Shown piece after piece: positions 11,443-21,698 of a DNA stretch of 64,000 bases. The stretch spans positions 26,445,689 to 26,509,688 of the forward strand of contig NC_054534.1 in assembly GCF_017654505.1 (NCBI RefSeq), given 5' to 3'. Position 1 is the stretch's first letter. Each line of letters opens with the position of its first letter. This DNA is from Polyodon spathula (Eukaryota; Chordata; Actinopteri; Acipenseriformes; Polyodontidae). A program made the translations under genes and the position numbers. The notes beneath the pieces were generated by a model. That model ran no database searches and was not told where the DNA came from. It saw only the letters and a program-made list of their open reading frames with translations.

Positions 11443-13408
11443 ATACACCATTACTGAACCCATAATTGAACACTGCATGCCAGTGTGGAGCTTGGCATCA
11501 GAAAAGGCCCTACAGATTATGTCATTTTACACTGTAATAAGAGTTTTACAACCAAGACAAAATTCCAAACATTTAACCCAGGAAGACGCTTTCACTTCTG
11601 CTCTAACACTTGTGACCCAAAAGAGACACATAATCATGTAGGCCTAAAGGTTAAAGAAAACTGCTAATGTCTGCAGAAATATTTAAAATGAGGAAATTTA
11701 GAGCATGTACCGGGGTTCTGAAAAATATAAGGTTACACATCCCCACGTGTTGCTACAACTGTAAATTATGTCCAGTAATTTTTCTTTTCATTGTTAACAT
11801 CCTGACAACTTTTTAGACTTTACACTTACTACTTTAAACTCTGTTTCAAAGCTCTTTTCAAAATGGCTGCTCTAGTGCACTGGGGTTTGAGAACCACTGC
11901 TCTAAATCACTGCAGGAACAGCGATTTAAAGAAATATATAACATTTGCTCTAGCTTTTCTGTTCCGTACCACATGATGGATCATTATTGCTATGTTATCC
12001 GTTTGCCAATGTGGGCAATAATCCTTACACTATCAGTGCACTAGAGCAGTCTAAATATCTAAAGGCAGCACGTATAACTTATCACCCGCATTTCAAAATT
12101 AAAATACAGTAGATGCCGGTTATTAGCAACCCTGATCAAGACAACTTTTGCTTATTAACAACATTTTTCCAGAAACCAATCCCGTCCCATAGACTTTAAT
12201 GTTAATGGAATTCAGATATTAGCAACTGCATGCCGTTTATTTACTGTGTTACTAGTTGCCAGTGCTACAAAGCGCACTTGCATGACTTATGCACATACTT
12301 CGCAACTGCGTATTCCTGGCAGACTGGAGACAGATTCGTGGCTTTGAAACTGGCTACGAAGCTGCACGCAAAATTAAGATGGAGTTACAGTGGGAGGTGG
12401 TACATTGTAAAAAACAGACAACGTTGGACAATTTCTTATTGTAAAATTGTGTTCTTTAGAATTGCTTGGAAGTGCATTTTTTTAATTTGCTTTACTCATT
12501 GTAAGGGCAATTGTAGTACATCGCTGTGTATTACTATTTAAGCCTACTCCCTTTTTTGTTTTACACACGCGTGAAGTAAACAGTTCTATGTTTGGGTATT
12601 TTGTGTTTCTCGTTAATTTTTTAACATTTAAAACACATGTATTTCAGTGCCATATTTGTACAACTACAGTACAATATATATCGTTGTTCCATATAAACAC
12701 ACTTGAAAACAGGGTCTTTTTGCTTATTGGCAACTTTCGGTTAATAACAACTGTTTGCTGGGAACCAAGAGGTTGTTACTAAGCGGCATCTATCGTGCAT
12801 GTGTGCTATACGTGATTCTTTTAAAACCGCACATTTGAGACGTATTTGGCAAAATAGCTAAGATTTATCCTGTTAGTTACAATTACTTTAATAAATTTAC
12901 AGAATGTGATGATGACTACTAACATATGTTAAATATCCACTCTTTTCTTGGAGAATGACTTAAAATAAAAAGTGGTCTGGGTTAAAATAGACAACAAACG
13001 ACCCACCCCTGTCATTCTGCATGTATCCATTTGTCACTATAAATGTTTTGTAGGGTCGTGTCAATAAATCAAAAAGATTTTGGGTCTGTGTGCTTACAAA
13101 GAATATCAATATTGAAAAGTGTTTTGTGTATGCCTCGCCTATTAAAAAAAAATAAGGCGAATTCCATTTGTTGAATGAGGCCTGACAAGACAAGAGACAA
13201 AAAACAACCGTCTGAACAAGAAAAAAAGTTTTCTGATGAAAAACAAGCACAGATTTTAGATATTAAACTTAAACACACACACACTTACCTTCTTTATTCG
13301 TGCGTTGACTGCGTTCTGGAAGACCTGCGACAAAACCAGCGCAATGCTGACAATTAAAACGACTAGTGAAAGTATCCCAGTGCTGTAAATACAACAGGAG
13401 TTCTTCAT
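4683..13408 (-). CDS. SCARB2: SCARB2 (LIMP-2), lysosomal integral membrane protein, 5' eight coding exons
   Basis: CD36-family lysosomal membrane protein that in mammals binds beta-glucocerebrosidase and carries it to lysosomes. Coding exons (minus strand, 5' to 3'): 13289-13408, 10980-11137, 10144-10291, 9130-9321, 8697-8788, 7980-8099, 5139-5317, 4683-4801. All have AG/GT borders and join in phase to 376 codons. Residues 11-30 form the N-terminal membrane anchor. Residues 143-206 hold the apical helical region with LLWGYKD and EYFGLFYK. Later come CNMINGTD, SFHPLIT, the cysteine motif FCVPAGNC and PHFYQAEQKY. The Cys spacing (6, then 11) matches the disulfide cysteines of human LIMP-2. NxS/T glycosylation sites are present. 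The exon 8 end corresponds to about residue 375 of the 478-residue human protein. The last ~100 residues (end of the luminal domain, second membrane helix, cytoplasmic dileucine tail) were not found down to base 1. The gene is therefore partial in this window, probably because of a large intron. CD36 and SCARB1 are less likely because the match to LIMP-2 is much closer. Confidence 0.96.
5318..7979. other. SCARB2 intron 6, no recognised exon
   Basis: A 2.66-kb intron between exons at 7980-8099 and 5139-5317. It contains short reading frames on both strands around 5640-6660 without recognised similarity, a short CA repeat near 6962 and otherwise unique-looking AT-rich sequence. Confidence 0.6.
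9397..9476. repeat. (AT)n microsatellite
   Basis: About 80 bp of AT dinucleotides with one interruption, in SCARB2 intron 4 (9322-10143, counting exon 4 as the downstream exon). Confidence 0.97.
11408..11442. repeat. (AAAT)n microsatellite
   Basis: About eight AAAT units in SCARB2 intron 1. Just upstream, 11325-11385 contains 'ggccctccaggattg', resembling half of the foldback element at 22696-22870. Confidence 0.9.
12107..12795. mobile_element. Tigger/pogo-like (Tc1-mariner superfamily) DNA transposon remnant
   Basis: The left terminus is CAGTAGATGCCGGTTATTAG (12107), preceded by TA. The right terminus GGTTGTTACTAAGCGGCATC (12771-12790) is its diverged inverted copy. Subterminal sequence 'tgcttattaacaac' / 'tgcttattggcaac' is also shared. 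At ~690 bp it is non-autonomous. It sits in SCARB2 intron 1. Confidence 0.75.
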
Positions 13409-13627
13409 CGTGGATGTTCGTCTTCAAATTGACACAAGACTGAATGAATAATACGACTGTTGAGCGTTTTTGATGTCGTCTCTCCTTACTCTATCAACTA
13501 TACCGTGTCAAGTTTCGGTTCTGATATTCGTGTTCCAAGGGCCCGTGAGTTTCAGTAAATCACACGCCACCCAACCCAAATTTATTTGACACAATCAAGC
13601 ACAGTAGCTATTGTGGTCGCACAATAA

Positions 13628-13635
13628 TGACGTCA
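13628..13635. promoter_or_regulatory. Perfect palindromic CRE (TGACGTCA) upstream of SCARB2
   Basis: TGACGTCA lies about 220 bp upstream of the SCARB2 start codon, in the divergent interval shared with FAM47E. This is the full consensus for CREB/ATF factors. I saw no lysosomal-network GTCACGTGAC element nearby. Confidence 0.6.
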
Positions 13636-13811
13636 TCACATTAACTTGACTATATTGCTTTGTTTTCATTCGGTGGAGTTTTATTTGATAATATTGAGGA
13701 ACATTTGAGAGAAATAAAGGAATTATTTTCATTCAATTTCTAATTTTCAGCTTTTGCCAACTTAGGACAAGTAGCCACATCCGGGTGTTCACAGTGTGCC
13801 TTGTCGGTTTC

Positions 13812-14354
13812 ATAAGAACATAAGAACATAAGAAAGTTTACAAACGAGAGGAGGCCATTCGGCCCATCTTGCTCGTTTGGTTGTTAGTAGCTTATTGATC
13901 CCAAAATCTCATCAAGCAGCTTCTTGAAGGATCCCAGGGTGTCAGCTTCAACAACATTACTGGGGAGTTGATTCCAGACCCTCACAATTCTCTGTGTAAA
14001 AAAGTGTCTCCTATTTTCTGTTCTGAATGCCCCTTTATCTAAACTCCATTTGTGACCCCTGGTCCTTGTTTCTTTTTTCAGGCTGAAAAAGTCCCTTGGG
14101 TCGACACTGTCAATACCTTTTAGAATTTTGAATGCTTGAATTAGGTCGCCACGTAGTCTTCTTTGTTCAAGACTGAACAGATTCAATTCTTTTAGCCTGT
14201 CTGCATATGACATGCCTTTTAAGCCCGGAATAATTCTGGTCGCTCTTCTTTGCACTCTTTCTAGAGCAGCAATATCTTTTTTTAGCAACGGCGTTGCGTT
14301 TTTAACTTTTCTTAGCAACGGCGTTGCGTATACTTCAGGGTTGAGAGCTAGCAC
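13812..14354 (-). mobile_element. 5'-truncated CR1/L2-type LINE fragment (C-terminal reverse transcriptase ORF end)
   Basis: The minus strand reads the end of a non-LTR retrotransposon polyprotein: ERVQRRATRIIPGLKG, RLKELNLFSLEQRRLRGDLI, FFTQRIVRVWNQLPSNVV and FKKLLDEIL, followed by a stop. The 3' terminus is a short tandem repeat (TTCTTATG, three units, seen as 'cataagaacataagaa' on plus), as in CR1-type LINEs. The 5' end is truncated near 14280, where two copies of a palindromic 18-mer occur. It lies between the SCARB2 and FAM47E starts. The sequence resembles a very common repeat of sturgeon and paddlefish genomes (from memory). Confidence 0.9.
14282..14329. repeat. Two copies of TTAGCAACGGCGTTGCGT, 30 bp apart
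   Basis: Identical 18-mers at 14282-14299 and 14312-14329. The core GCAACGGCGTTGC is an odd-length palindrome with only the centre base unpaired. They sit at the truncated 5' edge of the LINE fragment, less than 150 bp upstream of the FAM47E start. Confidence 0.9.
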
Positions 14355-14421
14355 ATGTTTATAATAATTTTACACAGATATGCGAGTTTTTTGGGGACTG
14401 TTGTCCAAAGTACAACATTAA

Positions 14422-14498
14422 ATGGATGGAAGAAAAGAGCTTCACCTTTCAGTGGGGAAATCTGAAGGTAAAATACATCTCCAGCCATGGTAAGAACC

Positions 14499-14538
<40 letters not shown>

Positions 14539-14691
14539 CATAATATTAGTGATCACCTCAAACGATACAAAAACCCATGAGCCACCAAAGAATAATTTAC
14601 ATTAATACATTATGTAAAACAAATTAACATTGTAACATTAAAGTATGTATGTATGTATGTATGTATGTATGTATGTATGTATTTTATTGTA

Positions 14692-14765
<74 letters not shown>

Positions 14766-17700
14766 GTTGTAGTACGGCGAAAAGCACTTAATAGCACCAT
14801 ATTTCAATCAAATATGCCCTTGATCCAATACAAAACACAGAGCTTTATATGATCAATTATGGTACTTTATAGATACACGATTACAAGTTGATTTTCACTG
14901 TACTGTAGCTGCATGATGTTGGCCTAGTATGTTAGTGTTTTTTTTTTTTTTTGTACATGTATAGACCTTACTATGTTTGTATTATAATTATTAAAATACA
15001 TAAGGCACTTGTGATCTGTGTATTCTTTATTTTTTGCTTTTAACACAATTAATTGAACACATATTAATATCATAGTTGTATTCAATAAATAAAACATGCT
15101 GATGGAGAACTAGGCTATATATTTTTGTATGATTATGTGCAGGTACAAGGAGAGATTGCACACAAAGTATCTGAAAGAAAAGAAGAATAAACAACAACTA
15201 TCTGGGGCACTAAATGGCTCTCGATGGCGCTTTTTAAAAAACGGAATGGATGATTTCCGAGATGGCTACTCGCCTCTTAGAGGGGAGGATTATTTTATTC
15301 CGAATCAGAAGGGCCCTCGCCCTGTTGTTCATGGTGAGCCAGTCACTTTGAAACAACAGCCAAGAAAGAGATTCACCAAAGAACAGGTCTGTTACTCAAA
15401 GAAGAGCCCGTTACAGCAGGCTCGCGGTGAGTACATCGAGGAGATTGAGTATGGCCTTACCCAGCACCCCCTGGCTCTCTATCCACACCTGGAAGAAGGG
15501 CTGCCTCCAGAGGTAAGGCACTAAGGTAACTAATATCCAGTTTCATGAGAAGAATTCCAAAACTACCATTTGCTGTACGGTTTTGATTTATTTTATCACT
15601 GCTTTACTACTGTTTCTCCATGCCCCCCAAGTTAAACTGAGATAAGCCATAATTTGATTTTTTTTTAAAAACACATTTTATTGTAATGGTAGTCACCCTG
15701 GATTACCTTAATCAATAAAAAAGTCTCATCTAAATAAGACCTATAATAATAACTGTAACACATATTTTGTTACTTCCTGATAATTAAACATATTAAATTG
15801 TATTTGTATTTTTATACACAGTATCTAGTACAGTGATGTTTTTTCCAGATATTATGGCTAGTAATTTAAGTGAGGTCTTACCAGTGCATTATCTCTTTTA
15901 TTAGCTGCCTGCTACAACTGTATATAAATATATAATATGCAGTTCAGTATTTAATGGAAAAATATTAGTAAACCAACAACAACGTTTCGACAACATTTAT
16001 ATTTAAAATATAATTTGTAGCAAGGTTTCTCTGCTTGGCATTTTCTTTGTTATGTGGTATAAATTCAATTTCTTTTCTAGCTTTTTGAGGAGGTCGTGGA
16101 TATCCTTGACCCTGAGATGCACTTGAGTAGCGAGATTGGATCCTGCAGAGCAGACTCTGCAAAAGAGCAGGAAGAAATCTCTGTCTACAGCTAAAGGGGA
16201 GCTGAGCACAAGGCCTTCTGCCAGTGCCATGCAAGTAGCTTTGTTTTATTATGTCATGCAGAGGTGTCACACCAATCCACTGCGGGAGTGACTTTTAAAT
16301 GTCTGTCATACTTCTTAAGATACAGTGCTTTGTACTGGGGTGGACATGTTGTTTTTAAAACCCTACCCCAATTCATAGTTTGGGCTTGGTTTTCTAAACT
16401 GACAGCTTTTTTCTAAAGGAAAATGCCCACAAGGAATACTTTTGTCTTAACCTTGCTGTATCTTTATATGTCATCCTGTTTTTGACTTTACAAACAGCAC
16501 ATCCTTTACCAGATAAAGCAAGACAGAACATTATTAGACTTAAGACAGCGAACACCGCTAAAATATCACAGAAAGCCCTACATTTCCAATATACTTATTA
16601 CTTATTCTTGCTTACTTGTTCTGTGATACACTTATTGTAATATTTGTATTTTTATATAAAGATCATTTTGATGTATTTCTTTATGTTCTTTAGCTAATTT
16701 GATTGAATCCTGTTAATCACAGGGGTGCTCAGAGCGGTTTAACAGTGACATCACCCTCCAATTGCTGACCTCGTCAGACAGTTTTCTGGCTGTTTCGTCC
16801 CTTCTAAAGTTTTCTTATAGTTTCCGGTGGCCACTTGTGACAAAAGCAGCCCCGGTGATACTGTGTTTCATATTGACTTTAGAAGTGAAGACTCGAAACA
16901 TAAAAACCCGTACATGTGGCTTCAAGACAAGGAAGATGCGGTGAAGGAGGATAAGAAAATGAAGATTAAACGCCTTCCATCTCCATCCCTTGATGAGGAC
17001 ATAAAACAGATCACTAAGGAGTTTTGCGAATGGGTGGCATCCTTGGTAAGCATTACAAGTGGTAGAATAGATGTGTTTAATTTTTTTCATAAGAAAGCGT
17101 GGTATCCCCTTGTTGACAGTAGTTTCTGTCCCTGTTGAAGGGTGGAGAGAGTAATAACCTAGATGAGTCCACTCTCATGAGCCTCTTTGGCAGTGGGTAT
17201 GAGAGCAAGCCTGCCCTCACAGTACCTATCCAGGTTGTGGAGCTGACCAATGTGCCTGCAGAGTTAAGAATAGCTGTCGGAGAATTTCGACCACTGACTG
17301 ACACTAAATCACAGTTTGAAAAGGATGATGAAATACCAATGGTAAGAAACCGCAGAGTCCTGATCTTGAACATTTTCAATTCTTTATTATAAGTATGAAT
17401 GTAAATATTCTTTATATTATACACTAAAGTTTACTATTGCATTTGAATCTACTGGAGCATTTGCAATGAATACATTAACCCTTATAGGCATAACCACCAA
17501 GTATAAGCATTAAAGAGAAAGTAGTGGGTTCCATGTAGCTACAACTGTTTAAATAGTGTACCTGTAATTTTTCTTTTCATTGCTTATCGTGTATTTTTAT
17601 TGGGGATATAAATGTAGAGGTTTGCTTATAGTTTTAGTTTTAACAATAACATTTAGGAGAAAATGATTGTCATTGTAAGAAACTGACATTTTTAAAGCAC

Positions 17701-20692
17701 CAAATAGCCCAGCTTTCAATTTCAAACTGCACAAAGGGACCACTAGAGGGCAGTATTAGATTGAACAATATTTAATGATAGGTTATTTGAAGTTAAAGGT
17801 CAGTGGTTCCCAGCCTTTTTCAATCTAGGGACTACCTTGGTGTTTGAATTTTTCCCACGGACCACTTGCCACGCATTTTTTCACAACAGCATTTTGAAAC
17901 TCATTTATATGTGTATATGTATAAGTTCATGTAGCAAGTGCAGTATTTATATAACATACCTAACTTAATGAGATCCCTGGCCTTGAATCTTCTTTAACAG
18001 TTCATCAAGGAAAATTGTCATTTTGAGCATGAAAGTTGCTATTGCATGAAAGTTGCTATTGCATGAAAGTTGCTATTGACAAAGTTCCCGTTTCTAAAGT
18101 TTAAAAAGGTTATATTTTTTCACATTCTGAATGCTTTGTACATAAATGACATTTAAGAGTTTCATTTGACAAAACCTCCTGACAAATAATGCACTGGGGC
18201 TGTGGGTCATTCTCAGACCCAATAAATGTTAATACCATGCTGGTCAACACAACTGTTACCTTGTGTAGCAAATTAATCTATCCATTTCTAACACAACTGA
18301 ATGTACTCACCTCGCTCCATGTACATATAAAAAACACACCACAACAGCAACAGATACAGCCTCTTTTTGTTTCACATTTAACTTCTGATACTGTATGCAG
18401 CTCCTCTCTAAAAATGTTTAATATGGAAATAATAAGGATATTCCTGTATCCCTGGCATCACTGCAGCACATATTGTATATTGTTGAAAATGAAAAGCACT
18501 AAAACTGTGGTTTTAATGTTAGTGGGAATTAATTTTATACATATTCATAACACAGAAATCTTCTTACCATCCAAGCTGGGTTAAGGTGAAGTATGGAGCC
18601 TGGTATCTTGACCCAGAGACATGGAAGAAAAGAAATGCAGATGAACCACTCAAAGACCCTAATGATGTTCATGAAGAAAAACTGGACAAAATGCATAAAC
18701 TTAGTGAAAAGGTACTTACAACAAGAAGCTGATATAGATCTGAAACTGTAAATCATGTTAGGTTAAAGTTTGTGACTTGAGTTGGGTTAGTTATGGTGCT
18801 CTAAACTTTCCAGACTAATACAGTAGATACTAACTGTAACCACAAATCCACTTCTGTCCGGAGGTTTCTTCCACTCTGTCACACTAAAAAGCATTTCAGA
18901 TATCAGACTTATGTACTTTGCTGCATGCTGGACTCCAGGCTTTTACGCTCCAGTGTAAGGTAAGGATAAGATAGTTGGGAGTTCGATGAGTATTGTGGAT
19001 AGTGGTTTTCATGGATTTAGTATCCAGATGTATTCATGTGTGGTACCTCACATCCCGAATAATGAGTATGTGAAGGCTACATTTAGATTTTGGATAATAG
19101 TCAAGCACAACAAGTATCCAGAATACCAATCATACACGTGACTAATTGCTATAACCTATAAAACCTTCTGACTTCTGACAAATCTAATCTGACATTATGT
19201 TATTTTCTCAGTGCTCTGCATCATAACTGCTTAACCGTTACTGAGGAGCCTGAGATACTCTAGACCTCTAGACCTAGAACCTTGTCATGCCGCTAAAAGG
19301 GACCAGATCTTAATCCTCTAAACAGAATCTTAAACCACTACCTGTTAATATGTTAGACAGAAATTAGATTATATTCTGTGAACAGTTCCTGTTCCCTGAA
19401 TCTGTGGGTCTTAAAAAAACACACACATGGCTAAGAAGATTTGAACCAGCTGTGTTGGAGCATGTAAGCATCCCGTATAGTCTGAGGCTTGAACTACTGT
19501 GTATTTTCCTCTCTAATTTTCAAACAGATCAGAGATGTCTTTGTAGATCAATTGTTTCACCTTGATGGGTTTTATCATCAATATTATACCAACAAATGGT
19601 AATTAAGTGCAGTAGCCTTTCATCTGAAGTGAGGTAACAAGTGAAACTAATAGTCTTCAGTTACTATACAATTTAGTATAGTTGACAGTCTGCCAAAGAT
19701 TAGCTGTGAACTAAAAGGCAGGTCAGAACAGAGGTGCATTCAAGCTAACAATGTATCACGTGTTTCACCCCTGACTAGCCATTGCCATTTAGTTCCTTAC
19801 TAAAATCACAAATGCAAATAAACAAACAAAAACAGATCTACTCTCACGTTTTACTGATGTTTACTTTTTGTTTTTCATATAAAAAGGATGAAGAGTTAAT
19901 GCAGCTGCATGGGACACACACCTTCAAAGAGTTTATTCTAAATAAGGGGGTCAGAGAGCCTGAGGTAAGAGCAGGCTCAAAGATTATCAGAGCCATGCCA
20001 AAGCAAACATGCAGCTGAACGGTAACATTTGCCTACAGGTTTGGCTACAACAAAATGATTTTTCATTGCAGACTGTTTTGATTATAAAAAGAAAAAGGAG
20101 GCATGTTTACGACTTTACTGTATTTTAAAAAGCTTGAAAAGATTGCAAAGAGATTTTAGCAAGTATCTCAAGTACAAAAAAACAGCTCTTAAACTGTGAG
20201 GGGAGTACATTGTGTTAATACTTGAAGTTAATAATCATTGCTGAATAAACAATCAGGCAGTGGGCTCATTATATTGATCCTCCTCCCCACAGCTACTGAT
20301 GCACACAGAAACTACACTCTTGCGGGCTTCTAGAAAGACCCTCCCAGTAGTGGATATATAAACCCATTGCTTATTCTGCTTTTGAGATCTGTTGCTTCTA
20401 CAGTCCTATGAAAGAAAATAGATAAATAAACAATACTCATCTTCACTAAATCAATAAACGGGCAGAAATTAAAATATGCTTATTATCAACAGCGTTCCCA
20501 AAAAATGAACGACCACGATTAGAAAAAAGCTGTATTTCAGTGACCACATTTATTTCTTTGCAGTTCCTTAAGAAGATCTTCTGGCAAGAGGATGGAAATG
20601 GAAAAGCTCAGAAGGATAGTAAAAGAGGAAGTAGAAAGGACCACGACAGAGCTATATCTGCAACAACACAAGCTGGAACAATTGTCTATTAA
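14422..20692 (+). CDS. FAM47E: FAM47E-like protein, eight exons; exon 3 carries a net +1 frame problem
   Basis: Homologue of mammalian FAM47E, a poorly characterised nuclear protein reported to associate with the arginine methyltransferase PRMT5. Exons: 14422-14489, 15143-15512, 16081-16234, 16821-17045, 17141-17341, 18556-18711, 19887-19964, 20564-20692. Family landmarks: MDDFRDGY (exon 2), QHPLALYPHLEE (exon 2), LFEEVVDILDPEMHL (exon 3), DEDIKQITKEFCEWV (exon 4), WVKVKYGAWYLDPETW (exon 6), LMQLHGTHTFKEFIL (exon 7). The human order is the same. Exon 1 (MDGRKELH...) is the least certain; it joins exon 2 in phase to give WYKERL. Exon 3 is 154 nt although its neighbours require a multiple of three. 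Frame 0 stops at TAA 16192-16194, whereas the frame from 16142 stays open to the proposed donor at 16235. The stop codon is TAA 20690-20692. The gene lies head-to-head with SCARB2 and about 1 kb upstream of STBD1, as in human. Expected length is about 459 residues if exon 3 is repaired. Confidence 0.9.
14500..14762. repeat. Microsatellite cluster: (ATT)n, (GTAT)n, (TA)n
   Basis: (ATT)n at 14500-14537, (GTAT)n at 14643-14682 and (TA)n at 14697-14762, all in FAM47E intron 1. Confidence 0.97.
17801..17880. mobile_element. hAT-like terminus fragment
   Basis: CAGTGGTTCCCAGCCTTTTT and the following 'ggaccac' resemble the CAGTGGTTCCCAACC terminus of Charlie-type hAT elements. The partner end is not resolved. 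It is in FAM47E intron 5. A related 'tttgagaaccactgctct' lies at 11887-11904. Confidence 0.5.
18027..18077. repeat. Three perfect 17-bp tandem units
   Basis: GCATGAAAGTTGCTATT is repeated three times without mismatch, in FAM47E intron 5. Confidence 0.97.
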
Positions 20693-20841
20693 GGACTTCT
20701 TTATTAGTTGTATTTGTAATGTTGGTGTTCTGTTTGATAGAAATGACATGCTTGTTTATTGTATTTTCTTATTCCTATGTTTTAATGCATATGGATAATC
20801 AGCTGCTGTTTTACAGGTATTCCTCACCTTAAGTTAGGTTC

Positions 20842-20847
20842 AATAAA
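20842..20847 (+). terminator. FAM47E polyadenylation signal AATAAA
   Basis: The first canonical AATAAA downstream of the FAM47E stop codon, followed within 40 bp by a G-rich stretch. A transcript that skips it could run into STBD1, as human FAM47E-STBD1 readthrough does. Confidence 0.6.
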
Positions 20848-21518
20848 AACATTGCACACACTTAAGGGGGGGGGGGGGTCATTACATTCACACAAATATT
20901 CTACGATTTGTATAAAATCATCAGTTTATCTAGAATGTATTATTCCAGTTTGGGATTATACTTACAGAGATAGGTACATGTGCTGCATAGTGAACACATA
21001 CATCATCATCGGAGGTTGTGTTATTTTTATATGAAATATTTGGAAGTCAAGCTTCAGACAAATAAAACCTTTTTTTCTGGAGCATGCTATTTTTTGAGCT
21101 GTAAACTGAGGTTTTGGATCTGCAGTACTGCTGCTGCTTAATAACTGAATACCTTTCAAGGCAATGCATAATTAGTTAGCTTGTTACAGTGCCATACAGT
21201 GGAAGTAACGTCTTAATGGATTGTACCGGTCTATTCAAGTGTTCCACAATGATTTCATTGATAATAAATTCAACAAATTCATGCCGTGCTAGAGCGGGGC
21301 TTTAATGAACCCTAATATTAGTAATAACGACGTCCTATTAACCTTAACGCAGATATGTGTTGTTACGATTATGTTTTCTACTTTATTGAACACTGGTATG
21401 TTGAAAATATATAATGTGCTTTTATGAACTTGAATATTTGTATGTATAATTCTATATCCATGACACCTCTTTACGACTTTACCTTTTTCAATGAAGTTAA
21501 TTGCTTGGTGCCAAGCTG

Positions 21519-21523
21519 ATTGG
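21519..21523. promoter_or_regulatory. Inverted CCAAT box upstream of STBD1
   Basis: ATTGG about 180 bp upstream of the STBD1 ATG, in a locally less AT-rich interval. A plausible NF-Y site. Confidence 0.4.
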
Positions 21524-21586
21524 CACGACGCTGACGCACACCTGAGAGAAGTGTTTTGTCATTGCTGCGGAACCAACTGAGAGTGA

Positions 21587-21594
21587 TTACGTAA
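21587..21594. promoter_or_regulatory. D-box-like palindrome TTACGTAA upstream of STBD1
   Basis: TTACGTAA is a full match to the PAR-bZIP / NFIL3 consensus TTAYRTAA and lies ~105 bp upstream of the STBD1 ATG. Confidence 0.5.
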
Positions 21595-21698
21595 ACCAGA
21601 CAGATTAAAAAGCTACAGCTGGCCGCTGGTAACATTGCAGTTAGCAGGACAAACGCACGCGTAAGCAGGGCTGACATCATTTTATTTTTTTTGCTGAA

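Larger units (their letters stand above)
20693..21586. other. FAM47E 3' region and STBD1 upstream region
   Basis: No further exon was recognised. A poly(A) signal AATAAA lies at 20842-20847, 150 bp after the FAM47E stop, followed by a G run (20868-20878). A second AATAAA-like site is near 21060. The remainder is AT-rich. Confidence 0.6.

Noticed and set aside
13884..14354. 156-residue ORF as a host gene
   Set aside because: Its sequence is the C-terminus of a non-LTR retrotransposon polyprotein, 5'-truncated.
14610..14852. Opposed ORFs of Tyr-Ile / Tyr-Val repeats
   Set aside because: Both are translations of (GTAT)n and (TA)n arrays.
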